Assembly (NCBI RefSeq): GCF_000013865.1
Contig: NC_007949.1
Span: 296,406-360,405 of the forward strand
Direction: 5' to 3'
Source: Polaromonas sp. JS666
GTDB taxonomy: Bacteria > Pseudomonadota > Gammaproteobacteria > Burkholderiales > Burkholderiaceae_C
Length of the DNA: 64,000 nt
Shown here: piece after piece, positions 18,635 to 25,434 of the stretch
How the letters are laid out: each line of letters begins with the position of its first letter
How positions within the stretch are numbered: position 1 is the stretch's first letter
The notes under the pieces: model-generated
The model's input: only the letters and a program-made list of their open reading frames with translations
What the model was told of the DNA's origin: nothing
Databases searched by the model: none
Translations under genes and position numbers: made by a program

Positions 18635-18997
18635 TTTTGTCTGTCGGGCTTGCAACTTCGCGGTGTTTACTACGGCCGGCGCGCCAGGCAGCTTGCAAAG
18701 CCAGCGAGCGGCGTGAGTCTCGGTTTTTGACTTCGCCGTCTGCCGGCTGGCCACAACGACTTGGCCCTCAAGCACCATGCTGTGGCTGTTCATCAGGATG
18801 CGGTCGACATAGAGGAGCGGGGGCAGCAACTCATTGCGCGTGCCTGGCTCGTAAAGGCGCGCTTCGCGCGAGGTGTCCCAGGGTGAATTCGGGAATCGCT
18901 TAGCAATGATCAGATCGCCGCGGCGGCCGCGCTTCAGGGCGCTGACCGGATCAGCTTCGGGGCCAGGTGGTCCAAGGTTGTAAACGTCATAAATCAC
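18533..18997 (-). CDS. Hypothetical protein next to a LexA box
   Basis: I do not recognise this frame of up to 154 residues. It is basic and hydrophilic in the middle (SALKRGRRGDLIIAKRFPNS) and acidic at the end, with no membrane segment. The first possible start, GTG at 18997, lies inside the LexA-like box and has no ribosome site, so the true start is probably further downstream; an internal Met at about 18793 is one option. It lies 24 bases after the SRAP gene in the same direction, so it may be an SOS-regulated gene of its own or be read through from SRAP. It overlaps the 3' end of the broken RNR frame on the opposite strand. Confidence 0.4.
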   Translation of the reverse strand: MIYDVYNLGPPGPEADPVSALKRGRRGDLIIAKRFPNSPWDTSREARLYEPGTRNELLPPLLYVDRILMNSHSMVLEGQVVVASRQTAKSKTETHAARWLCKLPGAPAVVNTAKLQARQTKLKADMAGDGFHPAYDDIADQQSTYGPPDDSITA

Positions 18998-19014
18998 TGT
19001 TTTAATATACAGTG
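18995..19014. promoter_or_regulatory. LexA/SOS box
   Basis: The sequence CACTGT-N8-ACAGTG is a perfect palindrome in its arms and matches the LexA consensus core CTGT-N8-ACAG with an AT-only spacer. It sits between the SRAP gene and the small downstream gene on the reverse strand. Confidence 0.7.
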
Positions 19015-19021
19015 TTTCCGG

Positions 19022-19759
19022 CTAGAATAAACCTTCTCCCGAGGTCGCGACCTGGGTATTTCGCGCTGCGCCAGGCAGAGGAATGTTCTTGGCCAAATCG
19101 ACGGCGCCGTGCCTGAAAATCTCCAGCGGCGGCACCTGGATCAGGGCTTCAGCCTGCTCGATGCTACCGTTCAGCCACTCGTCCCAGCGGTCCCGTTCGA
19201 TGGGAACCACGGCCCGCTTGTCCTGCTGATCTGCCGGCACCACCTCCTTGGTTTTCTTGTCCACCTCGGGTTTGTGCATTAGCGCGAGCAGCGGGTGGCC
19301 GTTGCAGGGTTGCGTGATGATTGTGTAGCTGGGAACGATGTCCCCGGTTTCCGGCTCTATCCACTCCGCATAAAGCCCGGCCAATGCCCACAGCTCGCCG
19401 TCGGCGCGTCGGAACTGCCACGCGATGCTCTTGGCGCTCTCCGGCGGGTAATAGGGCTCCTGAAAGCTCTCGGCCGGGATCAGGCAGCGCTGGCCAACCA
19501 GCCACGGCCCCTTGAAGGTCTTAGCGACAGCCAGGCCCTCGCGGCGCGCGTTGTTCGTGCTCAGCCGCATGCCATTGGGAGCAGCAGGAACGCGAGTCCT
19601 GCAGCCCGGCGGGATCATGCCCCACTGCCCGACCGTGATGTCGCCGTTGCCGAGCATGTAGGGCCCAGGCTTGAGCGGCGCGACGTAGCTGCCCCACAAG
19701 CCCTTCATGTTGGGTTTGCCCAGGCGCTCATAGGAAGGGGGCACGTAGAGGTTGCACAT
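19022..19759 (-). CDS. SRAP-domain protein (YedK/HMCES family), abasic-site DNA-protein crosslinker
   Basis: This 245-residue SOS-response-associated peptidase family protein starts MCNLY, giving the invariant Cys2 that becomes N-terminal after Met removal and forms a thiazolidine crosslink with abasic sites in single-stranded DNA. Other family positions are visible: LSTNNARREGL (Asn), RCLIPAESFQEP (Glu) and ALMHKPE (His in the H-x-x-P region). The protein shields abasic single-stranded DNA, a useful function for an element that moves as single strands. It is a frequent passenger of phages and conjugative elements. It is followed at once by a LexA box and a small gene. Confidence 0.9.
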   Translation of the reverse strand: MCNLYVPPSYERLGKPNMKGLWGSYVAPLKPGPYMLGNGDITVGQWGMIPPGCRTRVPAAPNGMRLSTNNARREGLAVAKTFKGPWLVGQRCLIPAESFQEPYYPPESAKSIAWQFRRADGELWALAGLYAEWIEPETGDIVPSYTIITQPCNGHPLLALMHKPEVDKKTKEVVPADQQDKRAVVPIERDRWDEWLNGSIEQAEALIQVPPLEIFRHGAVDLAKNIPLPGAARNTQVATSGEGLF

Positions 19760-19783
19760 TGCGTACCTGGAGGCGCGGTGCGG

Positions 19784-20062
19784 TCAGCCGACCGGGCTGG
19801 TGTTTTCGTCCTCACCAGCTGCAAGTGGGCCTGTTTTCTTGTCCTCGACCATCCTCAGCAATTCCTTGTTGCCGGCTTCATAAGCTGCAAGCCAGCTGGG
19901 GAAACTCGCTTCAGATGACTGGAAGTCCAGCCACACAGTTGCGTCCTCGGTGCTTTCGTGCATCACCCAGTAAAACTGACCCGGATCTGGCTCATCGACA
20001 AAAATGGCAATGCGACGCAAGTGCTGGGTAGCCGCTGGGCGTTTGACTGATGGATTGTTCAT
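19784..20062 (-). CDS. Small hypothetical protein
   Basis: This is about 92 residues from ATG 20062 (the frame is open to 20095). It contains RRIAIFVDEPDPGQFYWVMHESTEDATVW and ends in an acidic tail. I know no family for it. It lies 24 bases upstream of the SRAP gene on the same strand and may be co-transcribed. The composition looks like a real soluble protein, but no function can be given. Confidence 0.5.
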   Translation of the reverse strand: MNNPSVKRPAATQHLRRIAIFVDEPDPGQFYWVMHESTEDATVWLDFQSSEASFPSWLAAYEAGNKELLRMVEDKKTGPLAAGEDENTSPVG

Positions 20063-20234
20063 ACCCGCAGGATAACGCCAGCCACCGCCAGTCACAAATC
20101 CTCATTGCTTTTGTGGCTGTAGGATCTCGCCCTGGTGGCAGTTTCATCCATACGGGCACCCTGAAAAGCATATTCGGAAGCTGCAGTGGCAGTGCGCTCT
20201 GCAGTTAAGGGGTCCGTATACGAGGGGTTAGGCC

Positions 20235-21146
20235 TCACTGGTGTACGCGCTTGAATTGCATGAACGCGCTTGGATCGTCCTCGAGTTTGATGCCAGCTTC
20301 ATACTCCTCCCTAGTCAGGTTAAAGAGATGTCGACGTGGTGGGGCGAGCGGTGGCATCCATTCAAATCGTCCGGCGTCGTCCACTCTTGCAGCTTCCTTG
20401 ATAACTGTGTACTCCACGAAGCCGAACTCATGCAACGATTCGACGCGCAATTGAAAGCACGAAGTTGCGTGCATCTTCGTTGCCACGGCTTCTGGCTTTA
20501 GAGTGATGTTGTACCCGAGAGGGTCTTTCGCGCTTGGATACGCGATGCCGTCAATCGCTAAGTCGCGGTGAAGCATCGCGGCCACGGCGCGACTGAGAAC
20601 ATAGTTCTTGGTGCCCGCCGCAGGGTCTGATAGCAAAGAATGCAGGAAAGCATCAATGTATAGAAGCCGGCGACCAGCGCTCAGTCCCTTCTCGTTCAAC
20701 AGTCGCCCCAGAGTTGCAGCGGGATCAGCACCCGTCAACCGCATGTACCCGAACTTGTGGACATGCATCATCTCGCCGACAACGGCGAGGCGAATATCTT
20801 TGTCAACAAGAGTTCGGTGCCCAATCAATTGAACGTGGTCGCCGGCACACGCTTGAATCTCGGCAAGCGCCGTCTCCTCTTTCAAGGACGCATATAGCAT
20901 CGGGCAGCCAGTGTCGTTCAATCGACCGATTGACGTCTTTTCGGGAGGAGGCGCAGTCATCTGAGAGACCGCTGCCCACGGTTCCAATTCGGATAGGCGC
21001 GCGCGCCAGAAGATTGAATCACGCGTCAGGTCCAGGCTTATGACTTCATACTGGTCGAAGATGGGCGCGAGCGCGTGGCACGCTGCGGCAACGGTGGCAG
21101 CTTCGCGTGCGTCTCGGAAAAGCGACTCGAACCGACTGAGCGACAT
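20235..21146 (-). CDS. RES-domain protein (putative NAD+-consuming enzyme)
   Basis: This 303-residue protein carries a RES domain: FWRARLSEL (Arg), GRLNDTGCPMLYASLKEETALAE (Arg, Tyr, Glu), and a later LSRAVAAML and DGIAYPSAK (Ser). Characterised RES proteins in RES-Xre pairs (such as MbcT) degrade NAD+ and act as toxins. Here the protein is longer than typical toxins, with an N-terminal extension of about 45 residues and a C-terminal extension of about 70, and no Xre/DUF2384 antitoxin gene lies next to it. It may be a stand-alone RES enzyme or a toxin that lost its partner, since an IS1182 remnant lies directly upstream. The domain call is strong; the role is open. Confidence 0.8.
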   Translation of the reverse strand: MSLSRFESLFRDAREAATVAAACHALAPIFDQYEVISLDLTRDSIFWRARLSELEPWAAVSQMTAPPPEKTSIGRLNDTGCPMLYASLKEETALAEIQACAGDHVQLIGHRTLVDKDIRLAVVGEMMHVHKFGYMRLTGADPAATLGRLLNEKGLSAGRRLLYIDAFLHSLLSDPAAGTKNYVLSRAVAAMLHRDLAIDGIAYPSAKDPLGYNITLKPEAVATKMHATSCFQLRVESLHEFGFVEYTVIKEAARVDDAGRFEWMPPLAPPRRHLFNLTREEYEAGIKLEDDPSAFMQFKRVHQ

Positions 21147-21321
21147 GGGATGTGTGAGGCTTAACGAGACTGCATAAAGAGCCGTTTTTCATGCGGCTGG
21201 GCACACGTGCACAAGCCTGGATAATTTACGGTTGAGTATTTTTCAGACATGTTCGAAGTGTGCCGGATTTTGGATTGCTTTGACACCTTGTTCACGTCGT
21301 GGTGGCCCTTCTGCTATCACC

Positions 21322-21480
21322 CTATTGCAAAAACCCCGCTTTCGCCAGTTTCTCAATGCTGTGTACCAGGCAATATAGGTGCCACTGCGTATTTACCTTG
21401 GCCTTGCCTCTGAGCGTGGACCGGTCCAGCCGCTTGTTGTGCCGCAGATTGGCAAGCACCGGATCTGCAACTTAGCGTAA
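21322..21480 (-). pseudogene. IS1182-family transposase, C-terminal remnant
   Basis: The reverse strand reads VLANLRHNKRLDRSTLRGKA, then KVNTQWHLYCLVHSIEKLAK and a stop at 21322. This is the characteristic C-terminus of IS1182-type DDE transposases. No matching N-terminal part is present upstream, so only a tail of about 45-50 codons survives. Confidence 0.75.
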
Positions 21481-21559
21481 GGCTTGACCGGCGAACAAGG
21501 GAGGAGCGCGCCGCGCGACGGAAGAATGTCTGCGTTCACGTCTAAGGACCTGGCAGGCA

Positions 21560-22084
21560 TCACTTGTGCGCAGAGGTCGAGAGTTCGTTAAGCCGGCCGC
21601 CATGAACTGCTAACCGAATGACAATTTTCTTGCTGGGGAAGTTTGGCGCGTCTTCCGGCCCGACCTCAAGGGCATCGATTTCAATAACCATGTCTCGGCC
21701 TTTCGAAGCCTGGGTAGTTCGTGCATTTAGCTCCTCTACGCCGCGCCACCCCTTGCCGCCAATGTGAACGAAGTCCAGCAGCGTGTAGTAAGGATTGGTC
21801 TTGTCATCTGAGTCGACCTCGAACAACGCGAGGTACTGCGAGTGATTATTGCCCCCTCCGAACCCTTCGATGTTGAATACGACGATGGCGCCTTCGCGAT
21901 AGCGAGTGAACTTAACGTTTTGAACCATGGTCGCCGGTGGATACCCCACAGCGTGGCTGTCCTTTAGTAGTTGGGTCAGTCTTTCGACTTGCTCAATAAG
22001 CGCTTTTGGCGCCGGAGGGGCGGCGGCGTGGGCGGGGTGGAGCGCCAAGGCCAACGCCATGAGAAGTGGAGAAATGAGATTCAT
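21560..22084 (-). CDS. Exported hypothetical protein
   Basis: This is 174 residues with a clear Sec signal peptide (MNLISPLLMALALALHPAHA, cleavage near AHA). The mature part contains a predicted helix (LIEQVERLTQLLKDSH) followed by a mostly beta region (FTRYREGAIVVFNIEGFGGG, HSQYLALFEVDSDD, YYTLLDFVHIGGKGWRGVEE). I do not recognise the family. It stands alone, with about 60 bases to the next gene upstream, and is presumably periplasmic. Confidence 0.65.
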   Translation of the reverse strand: MNLISPLLMALALALHPAHAAAPPAPKALIEQVERLTQLLKDSHAVGYPPATMVQNVKFTRYREGAIVVFNIEGFGGGNNHSQYLALFEVDSDDKTNPYYTLLDFVHIGGKGWRGVEELNARTTQASKGRDMVIEIDALEVGPEDAPNFPSKKIVIRLAVHGGRLNELSTSAHK

Positions 22085-22142
22085 GATGTGTGATGAACGT
22101 TCGACAAAACCGGCGCCGTGCGGCTGCTAGATGGGTTGGGTG

Positions 22143-22841
22143 TCATTGTCTGGCGATTGACAGCGCCGTCGTCCGCTGAGTTGTGCCGTCGAACAACAGT
22201 ACTTCTCGAAATGGGGAGGCCTGGAGTTCTCGCTCCACCTCGGCCACGAGAAGGCGCCAGTCATCCGCGGTATACAGACTGTTGAGATGACATTGGACAA
22301 CCAATGACGTGTTACCCGGGTAGGCGATCTCGCATTTCCTTCGGATTGACGAGATGACTATGGGCGCGAACTTCTTGACGTGCTCTTCGTTGGTAAACAC
22401 GACGGGGTGTGACTGGAGCGGTGTTCCTCGGCTGGCGTCGATTCCTTCCGGTGCGAAGACTACCTCGCCCTTGTTCGTGAGTTTCCATGACCAATGCTCG
22501 TTCTCGTGCATGGCGCTGGTTGCTTCCAAGTACGCCAGGGGCGCGTAATAGCCCTTTGCGATGTAGTCGCCGCGTTGGTGGAGTTCGGCATCGAACCTTT
22601 GACTGCCGTTGACCCAACGGACAGAGATGTAGCGGCCAGCTCTGTAGTAGGTTTGGACGTAGCGGCTAATGGGGATAAGTTCTTCCAGAAGGCGCTTCTC
22701 GTTCTCTCCGGATCGCAATCGCAGGCGTTCAACGCCCCCAGGCTGGGCTCTAAGGTGTTCGAATAGCGCATAGGTGCCCGCGCAGAACTCCAAGCCATCG
22801 AGCAGACGCCCGTCGAAAGCGTCAACGTCGGTGACTGTCAT
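22143..22841 (-). CDS. Hypothetical protein, coupled partner of the PD-(D/E)xK-like gene
   Basis: This is 232 residues with no signal or membrane segment. Its start overlaps the stop of the upstream gene by four bases (ATGA), so the two are translated together. I see no catalytic motif; the sequence contains YYRAGRYISVRWVNGSQRFDA and VVFTNEEHVKKFAPIVISSI. The second segment suggests a C-terminal module. The tight coupling implies that it works with the putative nuclease-fold protein, possibly as a sensor or regulator. Confidence 0.6.
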   Translation of the reverse strand: MTVTDVDAFDGRLLDGLEFCAGTYALFEHLRAQPGGVERLRLRSGENEKRLLEELIPISRYVQTYYRAGRYISVRWVNGSQRFDAELHQRGDYIAKGYYAPLAYLEATSAMHENEHWSWKLTNKGEVVFAPEGIDASRGTPLQSHPVVFTNEEHVKKFAPIVISSIRRKCEIAYPGNTSLVVQCHLNSLYTADDWRLLVAEVERELQASPFREVLLFDGTTQRTTALSIARQ

Positions 22842-23581
22842 GACGCCCTCTCGATTGAGCGGTAGGCCTCAAGCGCACGCCGGAAGTCTCTTGGGTCGAG
22901 GAGAACAATCCGGTCGAATGAGTGACTGATCTTGTCGAGGACATCCGTCTTGAAGCGGGCCCTGTCCTCGCCATCGACGCCGAAGTCGATGCGGTCTTCA
23001 AGCACCAACCACCACTCCTCGTAGCGATGGCGATAGGGGGAGAGGGAGACTTTGGTTTCCTTCTCAGCGATGCAGATGCGTAGGTTGCGGTCGAGTTCAA
23101 GCATGGTCCAGCCGCCGCTGTCTTCATCCATGTTCGCGCCGAAGACGAAGAAGGAGCCGTGATCGGTTCCGGCGCGGAAGAAGTCGATCTTGAAGCTCTT
23201 GGTGACTCGTATCTTCATAGGCTGCCGGTCAGGCGAGGCCATGAAGTCCGACAGAGCGGCATGCAACAAGGGGCGCAGGGTTTTCCACGGTTCAAGCGGT
23301 CGCCTGAAGGTGTAGCCGACGTACCAGCACTCGCCCTCCCGGGATGATGCGAACTCACGAAGGTATCGTTTGACGCGTTGACGGAGGGAGATATCCACTA
23401 CCTCCAGCCCTTCGTTGCCGCCTGCACCGTCTGCAAAGTTCTGGTTCAAGCGTCGGACCTCAACAGCGATACGCCCTGCGACCACGAAATCGGGCGTGAC
23501 CTTGCCATGGGGCTCAAACTCCACCGGTCCGAGGTCGAGAGACTCGAGGTAGCGGGCCGCGAGCGCCTCAGACTGGTTCAT
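22838..23581 (-). CDS. Putative PD-(D/E)xK-fold protein, first gene of a two-gene unit
   Basis: This is about 247 residues from ATG 23581 (AGG seven bases upstream; a TTG at 23596 is less likely). The N-terminal part has FEPHGKVTPDFVVAGRIAVE followed by VRRLN. That is the PD-(x)n-E-x-[K/R] layout of restriction-nuclease-like folds, with Arg in place of the usual Lys. An upstream Glu (in VEFEPHG) could complete the metal site. The rest is not recognisable to me. With its coupled partner in a cargo block, it could be a small defence or DNA-processing unit, but that is inference from one motif and from position. Confidence 0.5.
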   Translation of the reverse strand: MNQSEALAARYLESLDLGPVEFEPHGKVTPDFVVAGRIAVEVRRLNQNFADGAGGNEGLEVVDISLRQRVKRYLREFASSREGECWYVGYTFRRPLEPWKTLRPLLHAALSDFMASPDRQPMKIRVTKSFKIDFFRAGTDHGSFFVFGANMDEDSGGWTMLELDRNLRICIAEKETKVSLSPYRHRYEEWWLVLEDRIDFGVDGEDRARFKTDVLDKISHSFDRIVLLDPRDFRRALEAYRSIERAS

Positions 23582-23596
23582 TTGAGGCCTAATCAA

Positions 23597-23770
23597 CGCA
23601 ATTTAAACCGCAAATCCTGCGGATTAATCTGGACGCTGCGGGATAAACTGGACACGACTTCCTCCTGAGATTGGCTAGCAGTCTTAGTTTCCGGCTTCTA
23701 AATGGGCACTATAGCCTGAGCACCGAAACAGCGCATCTCGACTGGATCCGTTTTTACATCCGCTGCCAGG
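23597..23770. other. Intergenic with a possible IS-end relic
   Basis: No gene. The stretch 23608-23655 has a CCGCA/TGCGG hairpin followed by two related units (GGATTAATCTGGACG and GGGATAAACTGGACAC), resembling the repeated ends of some insertion sequences. No transposase is attached to it. Confidence 0.25.
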
Positions 23771-24043
23771 CTAGGGACGATCCAATGTGGCAAGGCTGGT
23801 GCTGATGGGAGGGGAGGGCGGTACTTCGCGCAGTTCCTCACCCCAAAAGGTTTCTTCACGTTCTCTGGCCCGGCTGGTTTTGTCCAGGAGCACATACCAA
23901 AGACCTCCATGGTCCATCCCGCCGATGCTGTTGAGGCGTTTGACCTCTCCAATGCGCCCTGGGTATTTGGGCGGGCCAAGACGGGTTTTGCTTTGATCTT
24001 TGATGACTTGGACCCTCAATCCCACTGAAATTTGTGTATCCAT
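23771..24043 (-). CDS. Small hypothetical protein
   Basis: This is 90 residues from ATG 24043. ISVGLRVQVIKDQSKTRLGP, then YPGRIGEVKRLN and GGLWYVLL read like a small beta-barrel (KOW/SH3-like) domain: a 'GxxVxVxxD...GxxGxV' rhythm. The C-terminus is basic/acidic and proline-rich. No family name can be given. It is the most upstream gene of the reverse-oriented cargo block, next to the divergent DUF3150 gene. Confidence 0.5.
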   Translation of the reverse strand: MDTQISVGLRVQVIKDQSKTRLGPPKYPGRIGEVKRLNSIGGMDHGGLWYVLLDKTSRAREREETFWGEELREVPPSPPISTSLATLDRP

Positions 24044-24187
24044 GCCACCAAATTACCTGCAAAGCCGGGTTTGTCCAGTGGGGCTGGGCCGGGTTTCAGC
24101 TTGCCGCGTGTGGAATATGCCGGTAAACTAAAGCGGCTTCCTCATTTTGAGGACTCGCGTGTGCAATGCACGCCAATTTCAACCCGA

Positions 24188-24206
24188 GCGGGAATTCAAT
24201 TCCCGC
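24188..24206 (+). promoter_or_regulatory. Perfect 8-bp hairpin in the leader of the DUF3150 gene
   Basis: GCGGGAAT pairs with ATTCCCGC around a TCA loop, 41 bases before the start codon. There is no T-tract directly behind it, so it is not an obvious terminator. Confidence 0.5.
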
Positions 24207-24246
24207 AGGGGTATTGGGTTCTCGCTTTTCCTTTTTGGAGAGCCCA

Positions 24247-25377
24247 ATGACGAATATCGTCAACGAAGCGGTCAAGCAAAAATCAGCCGAAGGGCTTGTT
24301 TGCGTGACTCTGGAAGTACACCTTTGGTCTGGACGTAAGCGGCTCAAGAAAGAGCAGCTGATCGCCAAGAACAAGGAATTCGAAAACCTTCCCCCTGCGA
24401 CCTTGGCAACTCTTGGCTCGATCAAGATTTGCGACACGGACGATCTCGCCCCCTTCAATGCAATGAAGCGCGAAGCTGAAAAGCTTCTAGCGATCAATGG
24501 CCTGCCCCTCCTGGGGACGACCGGCATTCCAGAAGGGAAGCTCGAAAACGTCTACAAGGGACTGGCCATCATTCAGGCAACGTTCAACGACAAACGGGAC
24601 ACCTTCTTCAAGCGGTTTGACAGCGCAATTGAGGACTGGCGTAACCAGCCTGAGAACGCTGAATGGAGCAACCTGATCCATGACATTCCATCGCCTGAAC
24701 AGGCGGCCGGCAAGATGTCATTCGGATTCCACCTGTGCCGCGTGAGCGCGCCCAGTACGGATGAGTTCAGCGACGCCAACCGGATGTACGCAAAGCAGAT
24801 GACAGGCCTCAAAGGCGAGTTGTTTGCGGATGCTGCAAAGGAAGCGGAAATCCTGATCACGAAATACCTCACTGGCAAGTCCATGGGTGGGGTGGTTCAG
24901 AAGCGTGAGAAGGTGACTTGGAAGACGTTGCGGCCCCTTAAGCGCATCGGCGAAAAGTTCACCAGCTTTGCGTTCCTGGACCCGACGTGCGAGCCTATGG
25001 CGGACATGATCGACCACGTGCTCGGGCTGCTGCCTGATGAAGGTCCGATTGATGGGGTGCATTTGATGCACATCTGGACTCTGGCGCAGGCCCTGTCCAA
25101 TCCCCAAAAGGCAAGTGCACTGGCGCAGATGGCGTTCGAAGCTGAATCCTCGGCTGACGCTTTCGAGAATCTGCTGGGTGTGCGCGCTACCGCGCCTGCA
25201 TTCGCAGAGCCTGCTGGCCTCGCTGTTGAAGTTGCCCCGGCAACTGAGACGGCGGCCGCTATCGACAGTGGGTTCATTCAAGTGCCCACTGAGCATCACT
25301 TGCAGGAGAACTCACAAGAGTTCGCCCACCAGGCAGATGCATTGCTAGAACAGCCGTCTTTCGTCGCGCTGTTCTAA
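24247..25377 (+). CDS. DUF3150 domain-containing protein
   Basis: This is 376 residues from ATG 24247, chosen for the GGAG eight bases upstream. The sequence (VCVTLEVHLWSGRKRLKKEQ through KICDTDDLAPFNAMKREAEK) matches DUF3150, a family common on large conjugative elements and phages, usually next to CobS-like MoxR ATPases and CobT-like VWA proteins. Here the VWA protein follows directly, but no CobS-like ATPase is in the window. The C-terminal 80 residues are alanine-rich and probably flexible. The molecular role is not known; the genetic partnership suggests a chaperone-like AAA/VWA machine acting on element DNA or proteins. Confidence 0.75.
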   Translation: MTNIVNEAVKQKSAEGLVCVTLEVHLWSGRKRLKKEQLIAKNKEFENLPPATLATLGSIKICDTDDLAPFNAMKREAEKLLAINGLPLLGTTGIPEGKLENVYKGLAIIQATFNDKRDTFFKRFDSAIEDWRNQPENAEWSNLIHDIPSPEQAAGKMSFGFHLCRVSAPSTDEFSDANRMYAKQMTGLKGELFADAAKEAEILITKYLTGKSMGGVVQKREKVTWKTLRPLKRIGEKFTSFAFLDPTCEPMADMIDHVLGLLPDEGPIDGVHLMHIWTLAQALSNPQKASALAQMAFEAESSADAFENLLGVRATAPAFAEPAGLAVEVAPATETAAAIDSGFIQVPTEHHLQENSQEFAHQADALLEQPSFVALF

Positions 25378-25391
25378 ATATTCCAACCCAA

Positions 25392-25420
25392 CCCTCACAG
25401 CGCTCTGGCGCTCGTGGGGG
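25392..25420 (+). promoter_or_regulatory. Hairpin in the leader of the VWA gene
   Basis: AGCGC (25399-25403) pairs with GCGCT (25408-25412), extended by CCCTCAC/GTGGGGG with one irregularity. It is followed by TGGAGG, the ribosome binding site of the next gene. Confidence 0.45.
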
Positions 25421-25434
25421 CCTATGGAGGTCAC

